Origin: Streptomyces humidus
GTDB lineage: Bacteria; Actinomycetota; Actinomycetes; Streptomycetales; Streptomycetaceae
DNA length: 64,000 nucleotides
Direction: 5' to 3'
NCBI RefSeq assembly: GCF_014649655.1
Contig: NZ_BMTL01000001.1
Coordinates: 248,001-312,000 of the forward strand
Positions 42,604-51,244 of the stretch are shown here, one piece after another. A program made the translations under genes and the position numbers. The stretch's first letter is position 1, and each line of letters opens with the position of its first letter. The notes below the pieces were generated by a model. It was not told the origin of the DNA, did not search any database, and saw nothing but the letters and a program-made list of their open reading frames with translations.

Positions 42604-45600
42604 GTGGTTCAGCCGGGGGACCTGTCACAACCGGTCGCGGGTGTGTACGAGGAGATCATCACCGTAGGCATGCAGGCGCAGATCGACCAGCTCAACACAG
42701 CTGGTTGGAAGCCGATTCACGCGGAGGTCAGCTCTGAGTCGTCGCCGCATGTTCTGGCGCGCTACATCAGTGAGGCCGTGGAGCGACGGTTGAGTCAGCT
42801 CCCCCATGGCCAGCAGGTCGCGGCGGCGAACCAGATCATGCAGTCCTTGGTCAGGAGCGCGCCGGATCCTGACGTCGACGAGGCGGTGACCACCATCGTC
42901 GATGGTCCTCGCCAACTCCTCGCCCTGGCTGAGCAGGAGGCTCCTGGTGTCTACGCCATCAGGCCCCTGACTCCCCTGTCCGAGACCGCATTGATCACCA
43001 ACGCACCGGATGATCCAAGCCTGGGAGCGGAGTTGCGGGCAGAGCTCGCCACCGCTGACCGCATCGATCTGCTCTGCGCGTTCGTGAAGTGGTACGGGAT
43101 AAGGGTCCTTGAGGACTCGCTCCGCGCGGCCAAGGCACGTGGTGTCCCGATCCGCGTCATCACGACCACCTACATTGGCGCCACCGATCGGCGCGCGTTG
43201 GACCGGTTGGTGCGTGACTTCGGCGCTGAGGTGAAGGTCAACTACGAGATCAGGTCTACCCGCCTGCACGCGAAGGCTTGGCTTTTCCGGCGGAACACGG
43301 GCTTCGACACGGCATACGTGGGCAGCTCCAATCTGTCGAAGGCAGCCCTGCTCGACGGCTTGGAGTGGAACGTACGCCTGTCCTCGGTCGCCACCCCAAG
43401 GGTCCTCGACAAGTTCGAGGCCACCTTCGACGCCTACTGGGCTGACACCGCCTTCGAGTCGTACGACCCCGATCGCGACGGTGAACGTCTCGCTGAGGCA
43501 CTCGCACAAGCAGGCGGCACCGGGGCGGCCGAAGAACTCAAGATCAGCCTTTCAGGCCTTGCCGTGCATGCCCTCCCTCACCAGAAGGACATGCTGGAGC
43601 GCCTCCGTGTGGAGCGTGATGTTCGTGGCCGCAACCGTAATCTCCTCGTCGCAGCAACGGGTACGGGCAAAACCGTCATGGCTGCTCTGGACTACCGGAG
43701 CATGCGCGACAACCGCCATGGAGAGCTTCCCCGCCTGCTCTTCGTCGCCCACCGCAAGGAGATTCTGAACCAGTCCCTGCGGACCTACCGAGAGGTACTC
43801 GACAACGCCTCCTTCGGCGAGCTCCTCCACAGCGGCAAGGAACCACGCGACGGGACTCACGTGTTCGCCAGCGTCCAGTCGCTCAACCTCAAGCGGCTGG
43901 AGCAACTCGACCCCGAGCACTTCGACGTCATCGTCATCGACGAGTTCCACCACGCCACCGCGGAGACGTACCGGAGGGTCATCGAGCACTTCAAGCCGGC
44001 CGAACTGCTGGGCCTCACCGCAACTCCGGAGCGGATGGATGGGCGCAATATTCAGGACGAGTTCTTCAACGGGAGGATCGCTGCCGAGCTGCGTCTCTGG
44101 GAAGCTCTGGAAAACGATCTGCTGTGTCCCTTCCACTACTTCGGGCTCCCGGACGGAACGAATCTCGCCCGTCTCGACTGGCGTTCGGGCGCCTACGACC
44201 GGGATCAGCTCGGCAAGCTCTACACGGGTGACGAAGCTCGGGCGCGCATCGTCATCAAGCAGGTCGAGGACAAGATCTCGGCTCCAGCCGCCATGCGGGC
44301 CCTCGGTTTCTGCGTGACCAAGGCCCACGCGCACTTCATGGCGGAATGCTTCCGCCGGGCAGGATTCGATGCGGCGGCCCTTGATAGTGACTCTCGACCC
44401 GAAGTTCGCGAGCGGACACTGGCCGACCTCAAAGCTGGACGCATCCAGGTGATCTTCTCTGTTGACCTGTTCAACGAGGGCCTGGACATCCCCGACGTCG
44501 ACACGCTCCTGCTTCTGCGCCCCACCAACAGCGCCACCGTCTTCCTCCAGCAACTCGGGCGCGGCCTGCGCAGAACGCCGAACAAGCCCGTGCTGACGGT
44601 ACTCGACTTCATCGGACAGCATCGAGCCGAGTTCCGCTTCGAGGAGCAGTTCCGGGCTCTGACCAACCTCTCCCGCAACCGTCTCGTCGACAGCATCGAG
44701 CAGGACTTCCCGCAGCTGCCGTCCGGCTGCCAGATCATTCTGGAGGGCAAGTCCAAGGACCTCGTCCTCGCCAACATCCGCACACAGCTCAAGGCCACGA
44801 TCACGACGTTGGCCAAGGAAGCCAGGGACTACGGCACCCCGCGTCTCGCAGACTACCTACGCGAGAGCCGACGCGACATCCAGGAGCTGTACAAGAGCGA
44901 CAACTCCTGGACCAAGGTGTTGCGTAGAGCAGGGTTCATCCGAGAGGAAGCGCCACGGGGTGAAGCAGAACTCCTCAAGCGCGTTCATGCCTTCCTTCAC
45001 GTCGACGACCCGGATCGCATCCATACGTATCTACGACTCCTCACCGAAGACGCCCCGGACTACGACTCCCTGTCTGCGGAGGAACAGTCGTACGCCCGCA
45101 TGCTCTTCTTCAACCTGTGGGACAACGCGGGCGGTTTCACCAGCTACCGACAAGGCCTCGAATCGCTGCGCTCTCAAGCCAGGTTGCGGGATGAGCTTCA
45201 GCAGGTTCTGGCCTACGCCCTCGAAGAAGCGGACCACTTCCCCCTCCCGCTGGAAGGCCCGCTCGCGGGCGCCCCGTTGAAGATCCACAGCTCTTACAAC
45301 CGGTCCGAGATCCTCGCGGCGTTGGGAGTGGCCCACCTGGGCGGGCAGATGCCGAGGGACTTCGGTCAAGGAGTTCGATGGGTGGAAGAACTCAACACCG
45401 ACGCCCTCCTCATCACTCTGGAGAAGAACGAGCGCGACTTCTCCCCCACGGTCCGGTACAAGGACTACGCAATCAGCCCAAAACAGTTCCATTGGGAGTC
45501 CCAAAGCACCACTCCGGAGCATTCCGCAACAGGGCTGCGCTACCAGCAACACGCCCAGCAGGGGAGCAATGTCCTGCTCTTCCTACGCCGCTACAAGCGC

Positions 45601-45747
45601 AACAGCATCGGCAAGCCTGAACCGTGGATGCTCTTGGGACCGGCGACCTACGCGGGGCACACCGGCAGCAAGCCTATGGCGATCACCTGGGATCTACACC
45701 ACGAGCTTCCTGCCGATGTGAGCTCTTACGCCTCGATCACGAGCTGA
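42604..45747 (+). CDS. PLD nuclease - SF2 helicase - DUF3427 fusion protein
   Basis: A 1047-residue protein. A phospholipase D-like nuclease domain (about residues 130-270) has the HKD-type motif RLHAKAWLF with YVGSSNLSKAAL (His221). An SF2 helicase follows: motif I ATGTGKTVMA (about 351), motif II VIDEFHH (about 446), motif III LTATPERMDG and motif VI FLQQLGRGLRR (about 648). The C-terminal third is a DUF3427 region. Such proteins occur in defence islands; the activity is expected to be ATP-dependent DNA cleavage. GAGGGGG precedes GTG 42604. It follows the HEPN gene by 205 bases and is less AT-rich. Confidence 0.87.
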   Translation: MVQPGDLSQPVAGVYEEIITVGMQAQIDQLNTAGWKPIHAEVSSESSPHVLARYISEAVERRLSQLPHGQQVAAANQIMQSLVRSAPDPDVDEAVTTIVDGPRQLLALAEQEAPGVYAIRPLTPLSETALITNAPDDPSLGAELRAELATADRIDLLCAFVKWYGIRVLEDSLRAAKARGVPIRVITTTYIGATDRRALDRLVRDFGAEVKVNYEIRSTRLHAKAWLFRRNTGFDTAYVGSSNLSKAALLDGLEWNVRLSSVATPRVLDKFEATFDAYWADTAFESYDPDRDGERLAEALAQAGGTGAAEELKISLSGLAVHALPHQKDMLERLRVERDVRGRNRNLLVAATGTGKTVMAALDYRSMRDNRHGELPRLLFVAHRKEILNQSLRTYREVLDNASFGELLHSGKEPRDGTHVFASVQSLNLKRLEQLDPEHFDVIVIDEFHHATAETYRRVIEHFKPAELLGLTATPERMDGRNIQDEFFNGRIAAELRLWEALENDLLCPFHYFGLPDGTNLARLDWRSGAYDRDQLGKLYTGDEARARIVIKQVEDKISAPAAMRALGFCVTKAHAHFMAECFRRAGFDAAALDSDSRPEVRERTLADLKAGRIQVIFSVDLFNEGLDIPDVDTLLLLRPTNSATVFLQQLGRGLRRTPNKPVLTVLDFIGQHRAEFRFEEQFRALTNLSRNRLVDSIEQDFPQLPSGCQIILEGKSKDLVLANIRTQLKATITTLAKEARDYGTPRLADYLRESRRDIQELYKSDNSWTKVLRRAGFIREEAPRGEAELLKRVHAFLHVDDPDRIHTYLRLLTEDAPDYDSLSAEEQSYARMLFFNLWDNAGGFTSYRQGLESLRSQARLRDELQQVLAYALEEADHFPLPLEGPLAGAPLKIHSSYNRSEILAALGVAHLGGQMPRDFGQGVRWVEELNTDALLITLEKNERDFSPTVRYKDYAISPKQFHWESQSTTPEHSATGLRYQQHAQQGSNVLLFLRRYKRNSIGKPEPWMLLGPATYAGHTGSKPMAITWDLHHELPADVSSYASITS

Positions 45748-45760
45748 CTCCGCCCTCCGC

Positions 45761-46420
45761 TCAGGCAGAGAGGTGGGCTTTCGCCTCGAAGTGCATCTGG
45801 GCTCGGTCCAGGAGGTCGTCAGCGTCGCGACCGTGTGTGTGAAGCCAGTGAAGGAGGTCCGCGATGATGTCGATCGCCGCCGCCTCCGCCCGAGCCAGGC
45901 CCAGCCGAGGCAAAGCCGCGGTCGTCCCGCCGGAAAGCTCCTCCGCCCCATAGAGGCCCAACAGCCCTTCGGCACTGCTCAGTCGTGGCGTGCCTTGGAC
46001 TACGACGGGCGGACATCGGTCTGCCGCCAACTCGCACCAGGTCACTTTGCGATCTTCTCGAAGTTCGATGCCCCAACACACAGCGGTAGCGTCGACGAGT
46101 GCCATCCCACGACCACTCTCGGAGTCAACTCCGCTCTGTAGCAAGGTGGGTAGCGCTCGGGTGTCCGAGTCATGGATTTCGATCCGCAGGTGTGGGCCGT
46201 TCATCGAAACCGCCAGCGTGGCTGGCGTACCCGAACCCACGTGCGCAATCACGTTGGACGCCAGCTCAGTGACACACAGTTGTGCGTCCTCGACCACCTC
46301 GGCCAGACCCCACAGTCGCAAGTGGATGCGCATCAACCGGCGGAGGGCTGCCACCTCCTCCGGCTCCGCCGCGAAGTCGAGACTCCACGGCTTCCTCTGC
46401 GTGTGCTGGTCGTTATGCAT
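45761..46420 (-). CDS. ATP-binding protein of the anti-sigma-factor (HATPase_c) type
   Basis: A 219-residue GHKL ATPase. The N box is AQLCVTELASNVIAHVG (about residues 45-60), the G1 box LRIEIHDSDTRALP (about 85), and the G2 box ESGRGMALVDATAVCWG (about 103). The C-terminal 80 residues are an unrelated helical extension. In Streptomyces such proteins commonly sit next to DUF5753 XRE regulators and DUF397 proteins. It is divergent from exactly such a pair here, with a three-element operator between. Confidence 0.85.
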   Translation of the reverse strand: MHNDQHTQRKPWSLDFAAEPEEVAALRRLMRIHLRLWGLAEVVEDAQLCVTELASNVIAHVGSGTPATLAVSMNGPHLRIEIHDSDTRALPTLLQSGVDSESGRGMALVDATAVCWGIELREDRKVTWCELAADRCPPVVVQGTPRLSSAEGLLGLYGAEELSGGTTAALPRLGLARAEAAAIDIIADLLHWLHTHGRDADDLLDRAQMHFEAKAHLSA

Positions 46421-46472
46421 CGAGACGAGTCCTTCCCACGTGATCCAGTCGCCGAGTGCAACTGAAGACACA

Positions 46473-46509
46473 CTGAGAGTTGCATTGGAACTCTCAAAAT
46501 GGAACTCTC
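46473..46509. promoter_or_regulatory. Three-element operator candidate between HATPase and XRE genes
   Basis: TGAGAGTT (46473-46480), seven bases, AACTCTCA (46488-46495), then a third copy AACTCTCA at 46502-46509. The first two form a perfect inverted repeat and the third is a direct repeat 14 bases on. It lies in the divergent gap and probably binds the XRE-DUF5753 regulator encoded beside it. Confidence 0.7.
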
Positions 46510-46624
46510 ACAACGAGCGATGTGGGAGTGGGGAGTCCGTGGACGCGCCCCCAGCGCACGCCCTCTTGTCCTCACGCTCCGGCGACCACGACGATTTGAC
46601 CGATCAACACGAAGGGCCTGGAAC

Positions 46625-47470
46625 ATGGCAGTTGGACCGACCACTCGCAGGCGCCAGCTCGGTGCCGATCTTCGGCGCCTACGGGAAGCGAAAGACCTCA
46701 CCCTCGAGGAGGCGGGCTCTCGCGTGGGAATCTCCAAGGCGACTCTGAGCCGCTACGAGACAAAGGAGGGGACCGTCAAGTGGCCTGCGGTCGACGCCCT
46801 GTGCCGCGAGTACGGCGCATCTGACGAAGAACGCGCCGCCTTGGTCGAGCTCGCCAAAGGGGCAAAGATCCAGGGGTGGTGGCGATCACTCGCCGACCCC
46901 ATCCCTGAATCCATGAACCTCATGCTCACCCTTGAGGACGAGGTCGTACGCGAGGATCACTATGCGTGCATGTACGTCCCTGGGCTCCTCCAGACGCGCG
47001 CCTACGCTGAGGCTGTGCACCGAGCCTCCGAGACGGGGTGTTCAGAGCGGGAAGTCCAGCACATGGTCGACATTCGCATGAAGCGGCAGGAGCTCCTCGA
47101 TCGCGCCGAGCCACCCCACCTCTGGTGCGTCATCGATGAAGCGGCCCTTCGACGCCGAGTTGGCGGCAGCAAGGTCATGCGAGAGCAGTTGCACCACCTG
47201 CTCAGCGTGTCCCAACGCCCTCATGTGACGGTCCAAGTGTTGCCATTTGCCAAGGGGGCGCACGCCGCTGCGGTGGGCAGCTTCGCTGTCCTACGAGGCC
47301 CAACTCCGGATCTGGACGTGGTCTACGTGGACCTGATCGGCGGTGGGCTCTTCATGGAAAAGCCACAAGAACTGGCACGCTATAGGTTGGCGTTCGAATA
47401 CCTCAGCGCACAGGCACTCGACCTGGAATCCTCAGCGGAGATCATCGACCGCATACGCATGGAGTCCTGA
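46625..47470 (+). CDS. XRE regulator with DUF5753 domain (WhiJ-like family)
   Basis: A 281-residue regulator. The N-terminal helix-turn-helix is LGADLRRLREAKDLTLEEAG, then ISKATLSRYETKEG (about residues 12-50). The DUF5753 domain follows (YVPGLLQTRAYAEAVHRA, LWCVIDEAALRRRVGGSKVM, HVTVQVLPFAKGAH). Members act in development and secondary-metabolism control together with DUF397 proteins. The last codon overlaps the DUF397 start (TGATG), so translation is coupled. ATG 46625 is chosen. Confidence 0.88.
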   Translation: MAVGPTTRRRQLGADLRRLREAKDLTLEEAGSRVGISKATLSRYETKEGTVKWPAVDALCREYGASDEERAALVELAKGAKIQGWWRSLADPIPESMNLMLTLEDEVVREDHYACMYVPGLLQTRAYAEAVHRASETGCSEREVQHMVDIRMKRQELLDRAEPPHLWCVIDEAALRRRVGGSKVMREQLHHLLSVSQRPHVTVQVLPFAKGAHAAAVGSFAVLRGPTPDLDVVYVDLIGGGLFMEKPQELARYRLAFEYLSAQALDLESSAEIIDRIRMES

Positions 47471-47670
47471 TGACCTCGCCCTCGACGCCCAGGTGGTTCA
47501 AGTCTTCCTTCAGCGGAGGCAGCGGGACCGAGTGTGTGGAGTGCGCTCGGAACGGATCCGCCATCCTCGTACGCGACTCCAAGCGCGAGGACGGCCCCTC
47601 CGTGGCCGTCCAGCATCAGGCTTGGCGGCTCTTTGTGGATTCGCTGCACAGGGAAGGGTTGGAGCGGTAG
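47470..47670 (+). CDS. DUF397 protein
   Basis: A 66-residue small protein with the family signature RWFKSSFSGGSGTECVECAR, then VRDSKREDGPSVAV. It is coupled to the XRE-DUF5753 gene by a one-base stop/start overlap. DUF397 proteins probably bind and tune the partner regulator. Confidence 0.88.
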   Translation: MTSPSTPRWFKSSFSGGSGTECVECARNGSAILVRDSKREDGPSVAVQHQAWRLFVDSLHREGLER

Positions 47671-47859
47671 GGAAGGCGGTGCGCGCTTGGTGGCCGAGAC
47701 CCGCACGGTGCCTGTGTTACCTCTCTGCTGAGCCGAACGAAACGCTCCTTGCGCGCAATCGCAGGCTGCTCCCCGAGAGGCGCAATCCGCTGCAATCCTC
47801 GGGCGCGTCCTGTCTCGACCACGCATCCTGGGTCCCCGGCGACCGCAACGGAGGGCGAC

Positions 47860-48600
47860 ATGACACTCAGGTTCCTCGGTACGACCAGTGACGACGGCGA
47901 CTGCCCCACCCTGTACGACATCGAGGGAACAGACGAGATCCTCGTTCAGGGCGAGCGGGAGAGCGACCCGGAGCACCTGGCCCAACTGCGGGACGTCAAG
48001 GAGTCGGAGACGTTCGTCCGTGTTCCGCGCAGTCTCCTGACCCGCTACGCACCCAAGAGCGAAGCGCCTCGGCTCCAGCCGTTCGCCTCCGTCTCCGGGC
48101 TCTTCCGGGACTTCAAGCACACGGCTTGGCGCCTGGAGACACGGCGTGGCTACGCTTCCGACCGCAACAGCCCCAAGTGGGCCCGCTTCCTCGCGGGCGA
48201 GGACATCGCTCACGATCCTGACAACGCATGGCGGGAGAACGTCCGCGTGCAGACAGCTCTGGGCAAGCGGTTCGAGCGCGTGCGCCTGGTCGACGAACCC
48301 ATGACCCAGGGGCAGCGGTTCCTTCTTGCCAGCGCGCCCGGCAACGTCGCCGCAGGCGAGGACATCCGCAACCTGACTCGCAGCCAGGCGCAGGAACTGC
48401 GAATGCCCGATCACGACTTCTGGCTCTTCGACTCGAAGATCGTCGCCCGCTTCGCCTTCGACGACCAGGAGACCACTCTCGGGGTGTACGTCACCGAGGA
48501 GCCGGCCGAAGTTCTCGCCGCCTGTCAGGCCCGCGATGCCGCCTGGCACCATGCAGTCCGCACCGAAGAGTTCGCCAGGCGGGTACGTTCCACCGTGTGA
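47860..48600 (+). CDS. Fusion of a small conserved protein with DUF6879
   Basis: A 246-residue protein. Residues 1-66 (LRFLGTTSDDGDCPTLYDIE, then ETFVRVPRSLLTRYAP) look like a separate small Streptomyces protein of about that length. Residues 75-246 are a DUF6879 domain (FRDFKHTAWRLETRRGY, then AGEDIRNLTRSQAQEL, then DHDFWLFDSKIVARFAFDD and RDAAWHHAV). GAGGG precedes ATG 47860. The GTGA overlap with the following XRE gene couples them. DUF6879 proteins usually accompany DUF5753 regulators and presumably modulate them. Confidence 0.82.
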   Translation: MTLRFLGTTSDDGDCPTLYDIEGTDEILVQGERESDPEHLAQLRDVKESETFVRVPRSLLTRYAPKSEAPRLQPFASVSGLFRDFKHTAWRLETRRGYASDRNSPKWARFLAGEDIAHDPDNAWRENVRVQTALGKRFERVRLVDEPMTQGQRFLLASAPGNVAAGEDIRNLTRSQAQELRMPDHDFWLFDSKIVARFAFDDQETTLGVYVTEEPAEVLAACQARDAAWHHAVRTEEFARRVRSTV

Positions 48601-49445
48601 GCACGGACTATCAGACCGCCAGGGAGGCGCTCGGTGCACGGCTGCGCGAGCTGCGCACCGAGGCCGGTCTTGAGGGCAGGGCTCTCGCCACCGAACTCGG
48701 ATGTCAGCCCTCGAAGGTCTCGCGGCTCCAGAACGGCAAGCAGACCCCGTCTCCAGCCGACCTGACCGCGTGGGCGCGAGCCTGTGGACGACCGGATGTC
48801 GAGGCTGAACTGCAAGGGCTCCGGGCCGGGCTGGAGGTGAAGCAGCGGCACCGCTCCTGGCGGCGCCAGTTGGCCGGTGGTCATCGTGGCCGCCAGGAAA
48901 TCGCCGTCCGACAGACCGAGGTCACGAAGGCGATCCGCGGGCTTGAGGTCACCCGTGTGCCGGGCCTGTTCCAGACGCCGGAGTATGCCCGCGCCGTCTT
49001 CGACGCGAATGCGGAGTTCCGGAATATCAAGCCGACCACCGAGGCGGCCGTCGAGGCTCGGATGCGCCGCCAAGAGGCTCTGTACGCCCCGGGGAAAGTG
49101 TTCCGGTTCCTCGTGTGTGAGGCAGCCCTGTACCACCGCTCATGTCCGGCGGACGTGATGGCCGAACAACTGGACCGGCTGTACAACCTGGTGGGGCGGC
49201 GGCGGATCGAGCTCGGCATCCTGCCCTTCGGCTCACAGCTCCGCCGCACTGCCCCGCACGCCTTCTGGATCTATGACCGCCGGTTGGTCATCGTTGAGAC
49301 GATCAGTGAAGAACTGTGGCTCAACGGCGAGGACGACATCCAACTGTACGAGCGGGCATGGGACTGGCTTGCCGAGTCCGCCGAGTACGGTGCGCCCGCA
49401 CGCCGTCTGATCGGCCGGGCGAGGGCCTCCTTGAATCTCCCGTAG
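48597..49445 (+). CDS. Second XRE regulator with DUF5753 domain
   Basis: A 282-residue regulator of the same family as the one at 46625 but clearly diverged. The helix-turn-helix is LGARLRELRTEAGLEGRALA, then QPSKVSRLQNGKQTP (about residues 10-45). The DUF5753 domain has RVPGLFQTPEYARAVF, FRFLVCEAALYHRSC and RIELGILPFGSQLRRT. GTG 48597 overlaps the DUF6879 fusion by four bases. GCGCAAT-type repeats flank the pair and may be its targets. Confidence 0.88.
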   Translation: MSTDYQTAREALGARLRELRTEAGLEGRALATELGCQPSKVSRLQNGKQTPSPADLTAWARACGRPDVEAELQGLRAGLEVKQRHRSWRRQLAGGHRGRQEIAVRQTEVTKAIRGLEVTRVPGLFQTPEYARAVFDANAEFRNIKPTTEAAVEARMRRQEALYAPGKVFRFLVCEAALYHRSCPADVMAEQLDRLYNLVGRRRIELGILPFGSQLRRTAPHAFWIYDRRLVIVETISEELWLNGEDDIQLYERAWDWLAESAEYGAPARRLIGRARASLNLP

Positions 49446-49532
49446 GCAATCGGCGGCAAGTGCCGGACCGGCACCCGCAATCACGCGCAATCGGCAAGCA
49501 GATGCGCAATTGCCCCGCCTACGGTCCTGGTC

Positions 49533-49976
49533 ATGGCCATCAAGCTCGCCCGGTCTACCCGGCAGGCAGGCCAGGACTGGTTCCTGGGTTGCATTCGACA
49601 TCCCACTGACGTGCTTCGCACCTGGGCCGCAGGGGAGTTGGCGCGGATTCCGAGCGGCGAGCACTGGCGCGTCGCCGAGGGGCCGTTGCTCTTCTCTCTC
49701 AGAGCCATGAAGTACTTGGGCAGTCGGCGACTCGGCCCCGTTGTGGCAGACGTGGCGACGGGGCAGGCCTGGTGGCTTCTGCCGACTGGTCTGCGTGACG
49801 AACTGGACGATGTGCCGCAGCTGACCGTGCAACCACAGGGCGGTCTGCTCGCCTGCCTGCCCGTCCTGAACACGATCGGTGAGCGCGGATGGCTGGAACC
49901 CCCGGACGGCTCCGGCCGCCTCACCGCCCCGGCCGCCTTGCGCATCGCCTTTGGTGCGGGTGAGCGACTCGCGTGA
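49533..49976 (+). CDS. Small hypothetical protein next to XRE genes
   Basis: A 147-residue soluble protein without recognised catalytic motifs. It has short blocks such as VADVATGQAWWLLPTGLRDE (about 74-93), VPQLTVQPQGGLLACLP and RGWLEPPDGSGRLTAP, which recur in small Streptomyces proteins near DUF5753 genes. Upstream lie ACGCGCAATCGG and TGCGCAATTGC motifs. Function unknown. Confidence 0.65.
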   Translation: MAIKLARSTRQAGQDWFLGCIRHPTDVLRTWAAGELARIPSGEHWRVAEGPLLFSLRAMKYLGSRRLGPVVADVATGQAWWLLPTGLRDELDDVPQLTVQPQGGLLACLPVLNTIGERGWLEPPDGSGRLTAPAALRIAFGAGERLA

Positions 49977-50258
49977 CGACCACTACAGCCTCGCCAGGTA
50001 CGAAGACCGACGAGCACCGCTGACAGATCGTGTTCCAAGCGTTGAGCCGCCCGCTCGGCACCGACTGGATCCCGTCGGATGCGGCTGTGAGCGGTCGTCG
50101 ACCGACAGCTTGATCTCATCCTCCCTGGTTTCCGCCGCGTACGAACTTCGTCATGTCTCGCGGCGGTGCGAATTCCCTGTCCCTGAGTACGTGACAAACG
50201 TGCGGCGCTCCGGGAGAGGGCCATCCGAAAGTTCTCCACATCTCAAGGAGCCCATCCC

Positions 50259-50699
50259 ATGAGCGTCACCGCCATCGCCGCCGAGACCCGCACCGGCCGT
50301 TCCCTCGTCAACGACACGGAGTTCGAGACCCTCGCCGCGTTCTGCGCCGACGAGTACGGCCTTGAGCGCTGTGTCGCCGAGCGGGTCGTCGACCAGGCGC
50401 TCGCACTCGTCTTCGTCATGGGGACCAGTGGTGACGGGGCGAGCATGGCTCCGTCGCGGCTGATCGATCCCGGGTGGCACACGCTGATCCTGCACACCGG
50501 CTGGTACGCCGACTGGTGCCGTCGCAACTTCGGCTACTTCCTGCACCACCAGCCGAAGTCCACGATCCGTACGCGTGGGCTGATGGCCGACGTGGTCGGA
50601 CGGATCCGCGCCGCGGGGTTCGAGGTCGACGAACGGCTGTGGGGCACGGCGGCCGAGTGCAACCCACCTGCCTGCTGTGGCGACGGCGACGGCTGCTGA
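50259..50699 (+). CDS. Small protein with Cys-rich C-terminus
   Basis: A 146-residue protein. The middle (about residues 65-100) has SRLIDPGWHTLILHTGWYAD, then WCRRNFGYFLHHQPKS, a conserved-looking Trp/His-rich block. The C-terminus is ECNPPACCGDGDGC, four cysteines in the last 13 residues, suggesting a metal-binding or modified tail. AAGGAG lies nine bases before ATG 50259. The function is unknown, although similar His/Trp-block proteins with variable Cys tails exist in actinomycetes. The next gene begins with the same MSVT start. Confidence 0.68.
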   Translation: MSVTAIAAETRTGRSLVNDTEFETLAAFCADEYGLERCVAERVVDQALALVFVMGTSGDGASMAPSRLIDPGWHTLILHTGWYADWCRRNFGYFLHHQPKSTIRTRGLMADVVGRIRAAGFEVDERLWGTAAECNPPACCGDGDGC

Positions 50700-50764
50700 C
50701 GTCCCTCCCCGGTCAGTGCGAGTCGGCCGGCTCGCCTCGTGAAGGCGCAAGAACGGACTCACTC

Positions 50765-51136
50765 ATGAGCGTGACCGAGTTCACCGCCGACAGCCGCGTC
50801 ACCGTATTCCCACTCCACCGCCTTACCGTCGCCTACGCCACCCGGTCCGGCGATGCACGCGGGCTCGGGGACATCGGAATCGTCGCCGTCGTCGACGAAC
50901 AGGCCGATGGCGACGAACTCTGGCGGCTCGCCCACGACCTCGGTGGCCGCACTCAGGCACTGGACCAGGCCCGTTGGATCCTCACCCAGGCGAGCCGCGC
51001 CCGTGTGGTCAACGCGTACACGGATCTGCCGGATGCCAAGTGGACTGCGCGCATTTCTCGGTGCTTCCCGCTCGACGCCCTGTTCGCCAACCACGAAGTC
51101 CTCATGACGGGCCGGATCACCTTGGCTGGACACTGA
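50765..51136 (+). CDS. Small hypothetical protein
   Basis: A 123-residue protein that begins MSVTEFTADSRVTVFPLHRL and contains GIVAVVDEQADGDELWRLAH and FANHEVLMTGRITLAGH. It is soluble, with no recognised domain. It lies 65 bases after the Cys-tailed protein gene and may be co-transcribed with it. Confidence 0.6.
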   Translation: MSVTEFTADSRVTVFPLHRLTVAYATRSGDARGLGDIGIVAVVDEQADGDELWRLAHDLGGRTQALDQARWILTQASRARVVNAYTDLPDAKWTARISRCFPLDALFANHEVLMTGRITLAGH

Positions 51137-51244
51137 GCTCTACGACCCGGCGGTGTCCGTGGTGCGCCTGAACAGTGAGCAAGGGATCCGACGACTGTGA
51201 TCCACGCCACCGGAACCGTCCTCTTCGTCCGGAGAGGTAGGTGT

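Noticed and set aside
42604..45747. The helicase as the R subunit of a type I restriction system
   Set aside because: No methylase or specificity gene is nearby, and the PLD plus DUF3427 layout differs from HsdR.
40411..51200. The accessory region as a prophage or integrative element
   Set aside because: No integrase, transposase, phage structural gene or flanking direct repeat was found, and the tRNA-Lys genes are not at its borders.
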